Source of the DNA: Amborella trichopoda
Taxonomy: Eukaryota > Streptophyta > Magnoliopsida > Amborellales > Amborellaceae
Assembly (NCBI RefSeq): GCF_000471905.2
Contig: NW_006499776.1
Coordinates: forward strand, 3,338,525 to 3,402,524
Length of the DNA stretch: 64,000 nucleotides
Reading direction: 5' to 3'
How positions within the stretch are numbered: the first letter of the stretch is position 1; each line of letters opens with the position of its first letter. Below, piece after piece: positions 9,946 to 21,384 of this stretch. The notes beneath the pieces were generated by a model, which saw only the letters and a program-made list of their open reading frames with translations, did no database searches and was not told where the DNA came from. Position numbers and translations under genes: made by a program.

Positions 9946-11232
9946 CTAGCTTTCCTTGAAGGGACCGCAGTTCATAGGCGGCAGCATTCCCTGAATTGCC
10001 TTGATTTTGACTGGCTTGATCTCTCGCCCACGGTATCTCACGATAAACAGTAAGAATTTTCCCGAGCGTATGCCGAAGGCGCATTTCAAGGGGTACATCT
10101 TGAGCTGGTGATGCCGCAACCTCTCAAACACCTTTTTAAGGCCTTGCACGTGAGTTGCTTTTGTTTCAGACTTTATCACCAAGTCATCCACATAGCACTC
10201 GACCTCCTTGTGAATCATGTCCCTGAAGATGGTTGTCATGGCTCGCTGGTACGTGGCACCGGCATTCTTTAGCCCAAAAGGCATCACAGTGTAGAAAACG
10301 ACACCTTTTGGAGTCAAGAACGCAATGGCCTCCTCATCCTCTAGTGCCATCCTTATTTGGTGGTAACCAGAATAACCGTCCATAAAGGAGAAGATTTAAC
10401 AAAGGGTTGTGGAGTCAACCAACATCTCGGTGAATGATAAGGGGAAATCATCCTTGGGACACGCAGTGTTCAAGTCACAAAAGTTGATGCAAACCCTGAT
10501 TTGGCCATTTTTCTTCTTGACTGGGACAACATTCGCCAACCATCTTGGGTATTTGACTTCATGTATGAATCTAGCTTGCCTAAGCTTGTTCACCTCGGTG
10601 TCGATCTACATCTTGAGGTCGAGCCTAAACCTTCTTGACTTCTGCTTCATGGGTTTGATGATAGGATCAATACCGAGACGATGGATGGCAATCTGAGGGT
10701 ATAGACCAGGCATCTCATGATAATGCCAGGCGAAGATGTTCTGATTTGCTCGAAGGAAGGAGACATAGCTTTCTTTCTCTTTTGGGGACATCTTTGCTGA
10801 GATGAAGGATGGACTTAGGTCGGTCTCATCCCCCAGGTTGATCTCTTCCAGTTCATCAGCAGTGGCCTGACTGCCCTCTTCCCACTCTTTGGGAGCCTCC
10901 TGAAGTTCCTTGTCGGGGGACTCACAAGGGTTTTCTTCGATCTCGAGTGTAGCCATCCATGACTCTAACATTTTGACCTCTAGAAGGGGCACAATGTGGG
11001 GGAGGGATGATCTTTGGTTAGTCCAAGCGATAAAAGGGTCAGCTTCAAGGGGCTCACTCGGTGCTTGCCCCGAACTGGGTGATGCCTTGTGCACTTGGAT
11101 CATGTGGCTGGCTTCGTGGAAGGAAAAGCCCGGAGATGGCTCGGCTTGGACTCGGGTTGTTAAGGCGTCAGTGGCTATTGAGAATCCTGCCGCTTGGACC
11201 AGCATTTCTATGAGGCGTCCTTGTTGCGGCAT
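9946..11232 (-). pseudogene. Reverse transcriptase of element A with N-terminal linker
   Basis: The frame from 11232 to 10606 has a poorly conserved linker (with MIQVHKASPSSGQ, also found in element B) and then the start of RT: SYVSFLRANQNIFAWHYHEMPG. RT continues through PVKKKNGQIRVCINFCDLN, an in-frame stop in place of the residue before IFSFMDGYSGY, the grip MPFGLKNAGATYQRAM, and YVDD (10183-10194). Catalytic aspartates are intact, but there is at least one stop (near 10395) and one frame change (near 10600). No protease motif is found upstream of this frame. Confidence 0.9.
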
Positions 11233-11695
11233 GGTGAGTCCGATATCTCCGAACTCCCTATTTAAAGAGTCGAAGTCTGAGCATCATCAAGTGGTACTTG
11301 TAGAAGAAATAGAGGAGAGGGAAGGAGAAGAAGAATGTTTCAGGGCAGCTTTTTATGTTGCCACCGGAGCTGGACCTTTGCAGGGGGTATTTAAGGTCTT
11401 GCCCTATCTTTGACCATTATGGAGTTCTTTTAACATCGTCGCCCATTTTGGCTGGCTCCTGAGATATTGATGACTCAGGGCCATCTGTCTAATTGGATGA
11501 TAAGATGAGGTGAGTTATGCTTGGGATGAAGTCCAACAAGGTCGGTAGCGGAGGAAGGGGTCTGAGGAATTCTTCCTCAACCGGTGGCTGAGGAGTTTGA
11601 TCCCTTTAGCTGGCCGACCTAGGTGTTCGCTGTCTCCTTTGGGATCCCCGAGAGGGTGTTTGGACCGCCCCATCAAGCTGTCAAGAGGCGGCAGC
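11233..11695 (-). other. Gag-RT interval of element A without recognisable protease
   Basis: In Ty3/gypsy elements an aspartic protease normally sits between gag and RT. I read this stretch in all minus-strand frames and see no D-(S/T/G)-G-(S/T) motif and no ALLGRPW-like C-terminal signature, both of which are clear in element H (58977-58988 and 59190-59220). The matching interval of element B (51800-52340) is likewise without a protease. Confidence 0.5.
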
Positions 11696-13830
11696 TTAGT
11701 GGACTGCCTCGCGTCTCAAGGACTTGAGCCTGCTTCGCCCATGGTAGACTTCCCAAGGTTGAGAGGTTGAAGACCCTGAGGAGTCCAGTGTATACTCATG
11801 AGGGGCCTGCAGTGTGGCTTCTCCTTGAACGGGAGAGAGGGCTTGGATGTGTTCCGAAAGAATCACCCAGTCGATGCAACCTTTCTGGACTTTCTCCATG
11901 ACTATGGCCTCGAACCCGGAGCTGTCACTGAGTTCGTGGCCCCACACTTGGTGATAGGGGCACCAGAGGTTTTCTATGCCCCGGGCATGGCGTGCCTGAC
12001 GAGCTTGGGAGTGACGAGACCTTAGTGGAGCATCGCTTCGAAGAGGGTCTGGAGAGGGTATTGCTTGGCGCTTCCCTGGGCTTGCGTTGGGAGGCCTTCT
12101 TGTGCAAGAGGGAGAGGGACTCGAGGGTGTCTTGCCGAGTCGCTTGAACTTCATGGCATTGCTCCATCTTTTCCACCAAGAGCTTATAGAAGTCAGTGCA
12201 CTTGCTGATGTCATGGCCTCGTATCCGGTGATATGCGCACTAGAGGTTCAGATCCTTAGAGGCACGAACTTAAGCTGCCTTATCGGCTTTGGGGTGGCGA
12301 TTCCTTCTTCGAGCATTATGGAGAAGAATGCACGAAGGATAGCGGGTGCCCCGTTATCTTCTTGGATTGAGATTATGTTAGATGCCTCAGTTGCCCCGAA
12401 CACCTTTTTCAATTCTTCGCGCTTTATGTAACCCTTGTTAATAAGGGATTCAATAATGTCGTTGAGCTTTTAGCAGTCATGAGTGGGGTGGCAGACCCTC
12501 TTGTGATAGGCGCAGTACTTCTCATTTGCCTCTTGCCCAGCCAATTCCGCAGTATTGGCCTCCAGCAACTGTATCATGTTTTGTACTAGCAACAGTAGAA
12601 GTTGTGCCGGTGTCCACTCCGTGTCAAAGGAGTAAACCTTATTCTGGTGCTGAGCCAAGTAATCGCTTCGCCCAGATTTTTTTGGAGGTGAGACGTTGTC
12701 GTAGGCCTACTGCTTGCCCCTGGAGGGAGGCGCATGTGCCTTCAAGAGGTCCAGGGTTTGAGAAACTGAGCCTTTGGTGTCAGCCACGGTGACGACCACG
12801 CTGATTACTGCCTTTTGATTGCCCCGACCGTTGGGCCGTGAGTTTGAGCTAGCAGGTTGCTGACAGGTGTTGCCGTGCTTGAACAATCCCTCAAAATGGA
12901 CTGCCTTAGAGATGAGCTCTGACATGGAGGGTGGATTGATTGCCTCAACATGTAGGGCGATCTCAAGAAGCATGTTTCGTATGCAGGTCAGGACTGCTTC
13001 CTTCTCAATCATGGGAGTGGTGTGAAAGGTCACCAACTCTCTCCATCGGGTGATAAATTTATCAACCGGCTCACTAGGGTCTTGCATCAAGGTGAGGAGG
13101 TTGATGGTTTCCATGTTCCTTTGGATTTCGTAGAAGCGTTGGTAGAACAACTGCTCCATTTCTTACCAAGTGTTCACCAAGTTCGGTGGCAATCGAGCAT
13201 ACCATTGGAAGGCTGGTCCTTCGAGAGTTTCAATGAATTGGTAGAGGAGAAGACGTCCATCAGTTTTTGTCTCCGGGCGGGCTGCTTGGTAGTGGGCCAT
13301 ATGTTGGTGAGGAGACGTGGTACCATTGAACAGGGGGAGTTTCCCTTTTTGGTAGTTCGGGGGAAACGACACTTGGTCAATGTACGAAGGATACGACTTT
13401 TGATAAAGTGGCATCTCCTGCATGCCCAGGACCTAGTTCTTGAGGCTATGGGCAACCATCGCATCTATGTGGGTTTGGGAGACCCAGCGAGAAGGGGAGC
13501 TATCTTGAGAGACCCATGTGGGAGCTTGCCTAGGAGCTGTGTCCTCACCGGTCGGGGAGTTAGGCGTAGAAGGGGACCTGGAGGCCTCTAGGCGCTCCAT
13601 CATTCCGAGGATCGCTTACATCATTTCCTCGAACTTTTTCATCTGCTCCTCTTGAGCGTCGTTTGGGTCATTGATCACCATGACACTGACCGTTTCTTCT
13701 GGGAGGTCAGAGTTAGGTGATGCAGCGGACTGCCTAGGTTGGTGAGTTACTCGCGACAAGCCAGTCTGGAGGGGCTCAGCTTGCCCTGATTGAACTTGGG
13801 CTTTGTATGCCGATCTTGTGGGGACCAGTT
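11696..13830 (-). pseudogene. Gag of element A, broken, with three knuckles
   Basis: Gag forms the particle that packages element RNA. The capsid-like core reads SYIDQVSFPPNYQKGKLPLF, GPAFQWYARLPP (13423-13163), then MEQLFYQRFYEIQRNMETI and EPVDKFITRWREL (13159-12900), a standard plant retrotransposon gag fold. Downstream are three CX2HX4HX4C motifs, each exactly 42 bases: CAYHKRVCHPTHDC (12473-12514), CAYHRIRGHDISKC (12198-12239) and CPYHQVWGHELSDS (11921-11962; last Cys now Ser). The segments before the second and third both contain a G(I/L).TPK motif, indicating an internal duplication. The frame is split by several stops and frameshifts. The start near 13830 is a guess from homology with element B. 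Confidence 0.85.
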
Positions 13831-15205
13831 CTTGACGGTCTTGGGACCATGGCTTCTGGAGGTGATCATCGAACAGTACTCCTAAACTTGCTCAGGCTCC
13901 GGAGTTTGAAGAGGGAAAAAGGGATTAGAAGGTAGGAGGTCGTTAAGGTGACTTTGACTTCCTTGGAGGCTTCCCTGGTCAGGATATGTAGGCCTCTCTT
14001 TTGCTTGATCCTGAGGCTGTTGTGGACCTCATTCCATAACTGAGCCTAAGACCTGGACTGCCCCGTTTTCATTGAAAGACGAGGGCCATGTCTATGAGCT
14101 GGAGCAGGGATTGGGGCCCAAGGATGGAGCGTAGCTTGGGCTCTTGTTTTGGAGGCTGGAGGCCTCTGTCTGACATCAAGCCGTTGCCTCAAATTCCTTT
14201 GTGAGGTCAGGGTGTTCGGATGACCCGGGGCTTGCTCAAGATGGTACTCTTAGGGAAGACCTTTCAGTACCAGGGCTCGAGGTGCCTGCTTGGCATCAGG
14301 AGAGCGGTAGAGGAAAGAGCGGCCAGCTCGTGACTCCATCTGGGTCTGACTCCGAAAGGGACCTGCGAAGATGGTTTGTGTGCACCTTTAGGGTTAGCCG
14401 TTCGATTGACTTGGGGGTTAGCCCAGGCCTGGTCAATGGGTTCAACCTGTGGAGGCCAAGACCCATGAGCTTGTGTTTGTAAGGGACGAGGAGGGAGATT
14501 GTCTCTCAGAAGGTGAAGCTGTGTGTGCCAGAAGGGAAGACGAAGCGGTCGACCCTCCAGTGCTAGAGGTGGCATAGAGTTGGCATTGCTCAGAGCTGTG
14601 AAAAGTGAATGCATGGCGCATGCAGGGTTTGGCTCGAGAAGGCCTAGTCTTGGATGCGAGCTCAAGGCAACATGAGGGTCGCTCTAAGGTGTGGCTCGAG
14701 TGGATAGACCATGAGCCTTTCAGTGTGTGTGGGGGCTCAGAGTAGTGAAGGAGCATAGAGGTTTGCCATGCAGTGAACCTCAGGAGCGACGACAGTTTGT
14801 TTGCCATTTGCAGCGATGGAAGAGGCAGCCTTACGGCGTACTGCAATAGTATGACTGATAGGAGATTTGCCATTAGTAGGGTGCGGGGCAGCAGAAGTGC
14901 TGTCCATGCAAGGGGCCTTGGTGGAGAGTCCACCAGGACAAGAAAGCGGGGAGGCAGGGACCTTTAAATCCCCTCTAGCTCCGACCTAGGTGAGAACCTA
15001 GGAGCCGGACCGTGAGTCCTGTCTCAGAAGAAGAGTAGGGAAGGTAACTTGAGCAGCTCGCTTTCCTGAGACAACCATGAGTGCAAGGATAAGGAAATCC
15101 CCGACCCGAACCAATGGGTTGAACAACCCAGGTTCCATAAAAATGAGTGCAGAAAGTAAAGAAGGAAACTGATTGAACAAGAGCGAACCGACTAAGGGGT
15201 AGTAA
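13831..15205 (-). other. 5' leader of element A between PBS and gag
   Basis: This is about 1.4 kb of leader. Minus-strand frames at 14264-14665 and 14442-14933 are proline/serine-rich and overlap in different frames. Related sequence is present in the leaders of elements B (54400-55780) and C (27330-28180). No known domain is seen. I treat it as untranslated leader, with the possibility that gag extends further upstream. Confidence 0.5.
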
Positions 15206-15224
15206 GTCCCTAGTGGAGTCGCCA
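15206..15224 (-). other. Primer binding site of element A
   Basis: Read on the minus strand the site is TGGCGACTCCACTAGGGAC, three bases (GCT) inside the end of the 5' LTR. Near-identical sites lie at the same place in elements C (28180-28198) and B (55781-55800). The TGG start pairs with the CCA end of a tRNA. This type of site is reported for Ogre/Tat elements using a tRNA-Arg primer; the tRNA is inferred, not tested. Confidence 0.8.
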
Positions 15225-15227
15225 AGC

Positions 15228-16733
15228 TGGTTAGGTGCCTCGATCTCGCTCTCTTATTCTAGGTGATCTTGTGGCACGTGTCTCGAGTCTCGAGTCTCTG
15301 GTGGACCCGGGACTTGAGATCGCTCTCTCGAAACCTTGCTCTAGGGCAAGGGCAGGTATAACAACCAATGAGAGAGGAATTTCAAGTAGGTTGGAGACTT
15401 ACTCAGGCTGGCTCACTTGGACGCCCTCTTAGATCACAAAGAAGGCCCTCTGGCTGCTGGAGTTGGATCGAAATCGCCTCCCTTAACCTGTAATCCTCCT
15501 GTTTTTCTGCACAACACTTCTATGGTTAATTTGTAAGACAAGTGGGTCAAAAAGGACCCACCCTTGTCTTAGGGCAATGCACGTTCATGAAAGAAGGTGA
15601 TAAAGTGCAAGGTTAGACGAAAGGTAGAAAGGAGAAGAGAACTTGACGAAAGGTCGAGACTAGCATGACGGTCAGAAGTTGCTGACTCGGAGCGGTAGCA
15701 AGACGGGCATGGTGCAAGGACCAGCACGGCGGCAATGCTACTCAAAACTGAGGTCGACGCAGCGGTGCTAATCTAAGCCCACCCTTAATCAAGTGAGAAG
15801 AGAAAAGGGTGAAGAGAAGAGGGTGAGGCAGCAAAGAGAAGGGGAAATCCGAACGTCGATTGACATCACGATGGGCAATGAAAGGAGGCGGCACATCCCT
15901 TGTGGACAGCACTAACTCTTGACAAGGCACACGGCGATGGTTTCTCTTAAGTTGCACGGCGATAGGCATGGGACGCATGGGGAACAACGATAGGCACCAG
16001 ACACACGAAGGAATTTCACATACGACTATGGGTATTGCCAGGGCCTCTAGAGGGAGGCAATAGGTATCACCATCTACGTTAGATGAGCAGCAGACGAAGA
16101 CTCCTGCAGGCGGCAACACACTTCGCTGTCTAGGTTCTCACCGAGACATCAAAGCTACATTTGTAGGCAGCGATAAGGAACGGCATCTACAGACTTCACT
16201 GAGAGAAGGAGACAGACGAGAAGGAGGGGAAGAAGACTCGCGCATGGTGCTGCAATCACCATGCACGGCTTGTGAGACCAAGGGAGGCATGCACAACATT
16301 GCCACTGCCATGCAGACCTCTGCGAGGGACTCAAAAGAAGAAGAGGGAGAAGAGTGGGGTGAAGGGAGAGAGAAGAGGAAAAGAAAAAGAAGACAGAGAA
16401 GATTTACCTCAACCCTAGGGGTACCGATCGAAAGCTTCTCTCATCTCACCCTCTCTCTCTTAAGCGTAACACAACAATTGTAAGAAAGTGAAACTTGTAT
16501 TAAGTGAAAACTCTCTCTTGTGTGTGTATGTGTCTGCCTTCTCTCCTTTTTACGTACAATGATAGTACATATATATAAATGTGCCCCAAACATGGGTGGA
16601 TGATCAAAAGTAACCCTAATTGCTGGAAATTAAGATTAAATTGATTTAAAATAAATAAGAAAATAGGGTGCAAAATTACAGATTTTCCCCTTCCTAACAA
16701 GTTGTAGAATTCCAGAACAGTCCTTGTGTTGCT
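15228..16733 (-). mobile_element. 5' LTR of element A, R-U5 part plus core promoter
   Basis: The LTR ends (minus sense) in CACCTAACCA next to the PBS. It aligns with the complete LTR of element B (55804-58780): shared landmarks are the CTCTCTCGAAACC region, the ATGGTTAATTTG..AAGACAAGTGGG phrase, GGCGATAGGCA repeats (about 15950-16050), the TTACC..GGTACCGATC phrase (16408-16430) and a minus-strand TATA box (TTTATATATA complement, 16571-16580). The LTR stops at 16733, where element C is inserted, and resumes at 31978. Joined length is about 2.63 kb. Confidence 0.85.
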
Positions 16734-17089
16734 TGGTTAGGTGCCTCGATCTCGCCCTCCAGATCTGGATGATCGGGCAGCACACATCTTGGGTTTCAAG
16801 GAGACTAGGGACATTTTGAGATCACTCTCTCGGGAACCTCGTTCGAAAACGAGGGCAGGTATTACCAACCGGTGAGATGAATTTATGGTCGTGAGGCGGG
16901 ACTTACCTCACGTGGGTCCGTGACACGCTCGGGTTGGCTCGCGTGGGCGACCTTTTAGATCATGTTGGAAAGCCTCCTTGGCCTATGGCAGGTTTGGAGT
17001 CGACTTTGTTGACCTGTTTCTCCTTTCATGCAAACACACACGCACACACACATATTAGAAGTACCGACAATTGGGGCAAGGTCCCTACC

Positions 17090-17960
17090 TTGTTATAGAA
17101 TGAAATAAAAATGAGAGAGATGAATTAAAATAAAGATAAAATAAAATAAAATTAGGAAATGGAATTAGGATTAAAATGGCATGAAGTGAAGCGAAATAAA
17201 TAAAATAAAGTAAAATAAAATAAAAGGGATGGAAGAAAATAAAATAAGAAGATATAAATGAATAAAAATAGAGTAAGGGATAATGGAATAAAAATAAAAT
17301 ACAATGAAATAAAGAAAAATAAAAGAAAATGAATGAAGTGAGAAAAATAAAATAAAATAAGTAAGGTAATAAAAATAAAAAAGATAAAGATAAATTAAAA
17401 TAAAATAGATGGAGTAAATAAAATAAGGTAAAGGAATGAATTAAAGTAAAGTAAGGTAAAATAAAATAAATGAATTGAATAAAATAAACTGGAGTGATGG
17501 AAATATTATAAAGAGGGGTATATAAAATAAATTGAAATAAAATAAAATAAATGAGGTAAATAAAATAAAATAAATATTATAAATAAGATAAAATAAAATA
17601 AATAATTAAAATAGAGTGGAAGAAAATAAAATGAGATGAGATGATTAAATTAAAAAATAAATAAAATAAATGAGACGAATGAAGTGGGAGTAGTGTATGG
17701 TAGGATAGAGTGAGTGAAATAAAATAAATAAATGATATTGGTCAAGGGAAAATTAAATGAGTGAATGAAATATAATGAGATGATGGGAAGAAAATAAAAA
17801 GGAATAAAATAAAGAAAAGGGCTGGAAGGAATGACATGAGATGGTTTTAACAAAATAAATGATAAAGGGTGAACATTAGTTGAGAGAGAATAAGATGAGA
17901 TGGTTTCATAAAAAATTACTTGAGAAAGAATAAGATGAGATGCTTTCATAAAAAAAAGTA
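17090..17960. repeat. A-rich AAATAAAATA low-complexity tract
   Basis: Plus-strand sequence is made almost only of A, G and T in short AAATAAAATA / GAATGAA units with few cytosines. The copy in the other LTR is at 28555-29360. Long minus-strand frames here (for example 17650-17949) are rich in Phe, Ile, Leu and Tyr because of this composition and are not genes. Confidence 0.85.
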
Positions 17961-18239
17961 GTCTTTTTGTTTGGAGAGAAAAAGTGCTTTTTGTTGGATC
18001 GTACGTGTAGGAGAGAAGGTCACATTACGTAATAAAGAGAAAGAGGCTTAGTTAAGAGGGAACGCTCGAATTTGACACATGGAGGACGGTTAAGTAAAAT
18101 AATAAAAAGGTAAGGTGCTTTAAATGGGATGGCTTTATTCAAATGATATAAAGGAAAACACGTGTTACTTAAGGGACAGATAAGTTTGACTTGGAAATGC
18201 TGGGTTGTTTAGATGAGAGAGAGACATGGCTTATGGGTT

Positions 18240-18520
18240 TTTTTAAAAAAAGAAACGGCGCTACGTTTAAAAAAAATAGGATGGCGCTACGTAAAAAAAA
18301 AAATGAACCTGCGCTACGTTTAAAAATAAAACTGAACCGGCGCTAACGTTTTAAAAAAAAATGAACCGGCACTAAGGTTTAAAAAACAATAGACCGGCGC
18401 TGACGTTTAAAAAAATGAATCGGCGCTAAGGTTTAAAAAAGAATGGACCGGTGCTAAGATTTAAAAAGAACGGATCGGCGCTAGGGTTTAAAAAGAATGG
18501 ACTGGCGTCGAGGTTGGAAG
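18240..18520. repeat. ~30-bp repeat GGCGCTAAGGTTTAAAAAA in the LTR of C
   Basis: About nine degenerate copies of (C)CGGCGCTAAGGTTTAAAAAAATGAA, varying in the A-run and in TACG versus TAAGG. The matching array in the 5' LTR is at 29640-29930, with different copy detail. Confidence 0.8.
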
Positions 18521-18779
18521 AAATTTTGGAAATGGTGGTCACACAGGACTATGGAATATGAGAGGGAAAGAAGGGGTACGAAGGTGCACCAAAAGTGGTA
18601 ATGTGAGGGAACACAAGAAAAGATGAGAAAGAGAGATGGCCATGAGGGACCACTAGGAAAATATAGAAGAGGTAGACCCGAGGGTACACGAGAGGTAGGT
18701 GAACTGGCAGGAGACAAAAGATTGAAAAAAGAGTGGAATTATGGTCTTGCTAGACCACAAGAAAGGAGAGGAAAAATTT

Positions 18780-19150
18780 GTGTTCATGAGAGGCCATAGA
18801 AAAAGAGGAGAGATGGGATGTGGTCAAGGAGGACCACAAAGGTAGAAAGAGAAAGAAGAGGGGAGAAATAAGTGAAACCGAGCCAGTATTGGGAATGAGA
18901 GGAGAGGAGAGAGAGAACCCAACCGATGCTGGGAATGAGAGGAGAGGAGAGAGAAAAAAAGAGAGAGAAAGAGAGATAGAGATGAGAAGAGAGAGAAAAG
19001 AGGAGAGAGAAAGAGAGATAAGGGAGATAAGAGGAGGAGAGAGATAACCCAATTGGTATTGGGAAGAAGAGAGGAGAGAGAAAATAAGAGAGAGAAAGAG
19101 AAATAGAGATGAGCATAAAGAAAAGAAGAGAGAGAAAAGAAGAGGAGAGA
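18780..19150. repeat. GA-rich tract in the LTR of C
   Basis: GAGAGAGAAAGAGAGATAGAGATGAG-like sequence, nearly pure purine on the plus strand, lies just downstream (minus sense) of the LTR TATA box, so it would be part of the 5' transcribed leader as a CT-rich stretch. The counterpart is 30290-30540. Several overlapping serine/leucine-rich ORFs arise from it. Confidence 0.8.
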
Positions 19151-20602
19151 CAAAATTACCTTACCCAAAGGTACCGGCTCTTTTCTTCTCACTCCTCTCT
19201 CTCTCTCCAAGATGTACCCACAATCTTAAGCCAGAAGAGAATTTTTATTGAATCAACGAAAAATGAATCGAAGGTCTCGTTTACTGCTTGTGGTGTTTAT
19301 ATAGAATTAAGCTAAAACGTGGGTGGCAACCCAAAAGTAACCCTAATTGACGATAATTAAAATTATTTTGAATTAAAGAAAATTAAGAAAATAGGGTGCA
19401 AAAGGACTGTTTTGCCCCTGCCTAATGATGTGTGAAATTCTAAAACAATCCTTGCTGCTACTCAAAAACTTGTGCGATCTCCCATGGTTGATCCGAGATT
19501 GTTCTGATGCCTATTTGATCGAAAGATGATTATTTTCTTATAGGGCTCGACATGACGATCGATTTGATACCAATTTCGAGCCTTGGATCGTGTTTCAAAC
19601 CACGATCACGAGACTTGAAATTTGCTTGAATCTTGAAAACTGTGGAACGATGATGCGCTCGTTCCTTGATGTTTTTCTATAATTCATTTATCGCAGCGCA
19701 CTAAGCATGTCGTCACGATCGCGTGGCAACAAATGAAACGTAATTTGGAGGCCGAACGAAGATTTTACAACTTTTGAGTTTTGATCGGAATTTGGAATCC
19801 GGCGGCCGGAATTTCAGTTACTTTGTCAGCTTTGTGCATGAAAGCTGACTGTCCATCATATACGGGGTTCGGACCAATGATAGCCCTGGACCTTACGCAC
19901 ACAATGGAATTGGTTTTGTATTTATCTGTTGCGCAAGTATCGTGATTTGGTCCATCGAGCGAGGCGTGTCTCTATTGAATTTTTTGTAATTTGTTCACGG
20001 ATCGACAACTTCTCTCTAGTTTTGCTCCTTGCTCGGACATTGCCAAGGGGTGTACAACATAATGCATCGCTCGTCTCAACGAGGAACACACTCACAAAAT
20101 TTGAGCATGATCAGACTAGGAACGAGTGAGATATAGGCCCCAAAAGTCACTACCCGTGACTGTGAAAACAGCCACCTTTAATGGTGTTTTGGTGCAGTGA
20201 TGCCATACGGGAATAGTGAGCAGCCCCTCTTGTTTCAATGTTTTGCTCATATATTTGTCCTGGAGTGTCTGATTAAGTCAAAACTTGACCTATATAGGTT
20301 TTCTACCGTGCTGGATCCAATGGCGGTCGTCCCATGTGATTTGAGACACCAAAAATATTGTTATGAGTGTAGGGTCCATTTCAGGGTGCTAGAGGCCATT
20401 TTTTTTAAAACTATTCATTTGTGTTCATTGCCTTAGACATATCGGAATGAGACAAAACTTGACAGGTGGTATTTTAGAGTGCTGGTGAAGATCTTGACCA
20501 GTTCTGGAGTCATTCCAATATTATCATGAATTCCACTGTTTTGTAGGCTTTATTGACCTGCTTCCTACTAGAGATCAAGATGCTGAAAAGTACGTTCAAA
20601 CA

Positions 20603-20612
20603 GCTTTCCTCA
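20603..20612 (-). other. Probable polypurine tract of element C
   Basis: Minus-strand TGAGGAAAGC directly precedes the TGTTTGAAC start of the 3' LTR. A second purine run (minus sense, 20675-20692) lies further upstream. Position and composition fit the plus-strand priming site; it is short, so the call is tentative. Confidence 0.5.
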
Positions 20613-21040
20613 CCGAATGTTGTGCTTCAAGGGAAGCGAGAAGGATAATCATTCCAAAATTTTCCTTCGGCTTTTACTTTTTTTCTTCCTAGTCACTGAA
20701 CCACGTGAACGCCGAGGAGATTGACGTAATGGTATAACTAGGCTGCTCAGACGCAGGGATGCATAGTTCGCGGGTCCATCCATAGAGAATTTAGGGGGAG
20801 AAGAGAAAAGTTAGTGGTGTTGTTTACTGCTACGCCAAGTTTTCTTTTGATGATCGGAGTACCACTATGGGTCTTGTCTGCCGAGTCTAGTCGGGGGAAG
20901 GTTCTATTAGCCGATCTCGAAGGTCTGGTTGTGCCGGCTAGATGAGCTAACATCTCTGGCAAGTTCTCTCCTGGTTTTGTCAGTTTCCTACCTTGGAAGG
21001 ATGATGACTAGGCTACTTTGTCACCCAGCCTCATGGAGAG
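20613..21040 (-). other. Element C tail next to the 3' LTR, non-coding
   Basis: This stretch shares phrases with the element A tail (TCTAGTCGGGG, GTTTTGTCAGT) and, reversed, with the element D tail near 40100-40430. No coding sequence is seen. Confidence 0.55.
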
Positions 21041-21345
21041 AGGGGTCTATAAGAGAAGGAGAGGCATGCACACTCCGTGCATGGGGAGGAGATCTATAAG
21101 AGAAGGAGAAGGCATGCATACCCCATGCATGGGGAGGGGGTCTATAAGAGAAGGAGAAGGCATGCACACTCCGTGCATGGGGAGGAGGTCTATAAGAGAA
21201 GGAGAAGGCATGCACACTCCGTGCATGGGGAGGAAGTCTTGTAAGAGAAGGAGAAGGCATGCACACTCCGTGCATGGGGGGGAGGGCTTGTAAGAGAAGG
21301 AGAAGGCATGCAGACTCCGTGCATGGGGAGGGGGTCTGTAAGAGA
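21040..21345. repeat. 48-bp tandem repeat, six to seven copies, with a hairpin core
   Basis: The unit TCTATAAGAGAAGGAGAAGG followed by CATGCACACTCCGTGCATGGGGAGGAGG recurs every 48 bp (for example 21141, 21189, 21237). Each unit holds an inverted repeat CATGCAC-ACTCC-GTGCATG (7-bp arms, 5-base loop) and one copy changes the loop. The frames on both strands are repeat translations. Confidence 0.9.
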
Positions 21346-21384
21346 TAGAGAATGACTAAGCGGTTGTCACCCAGTCAGGAAGAA

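Larger units (their letters stand above)
16734..20602 (-). repeat. 3' LTR of element C (3869 bp)
   Basis: It aligns with 28202-31977 over its length. In plus sense it runs: R-U5 end (16734-17030), CA microsatellite (17030-17055), an A-rich AAATAAAATA tract (17090-17960), GGCGCTAAGGTTTAAAAAA repeats (18240-18520), a GA-rich tract (18780-19150), the GGTACCGGCTCTTTTC phrase, a minus-strand TATA box (19292-19303, TATATAAACACC on the minus strand) and U3 (19310-20602). The small ORFs inside are products of the low-complexity tracts. Confidence 0.88.

Noticed and set aside
9220..11413. Plus-strand ORFs opposite to pol (for example 10409-10696, 10910-11413)
   Set aside because: They are antisense shadows of RT and its linker, with no domain of their own. 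The matching frames in B are not similarly long.
17650..19210. Long hydrophobic or Ser/Leu-rich minus ORFs in the LTRs of C, looking like membrane proteins
   Set aside because: They come from AAATAAAATA and GAGAGA tracts, which encode Phe/Ile/Leu/Tyr or Ser/Leu/Phe in the reverse strand and overlap in several frames.
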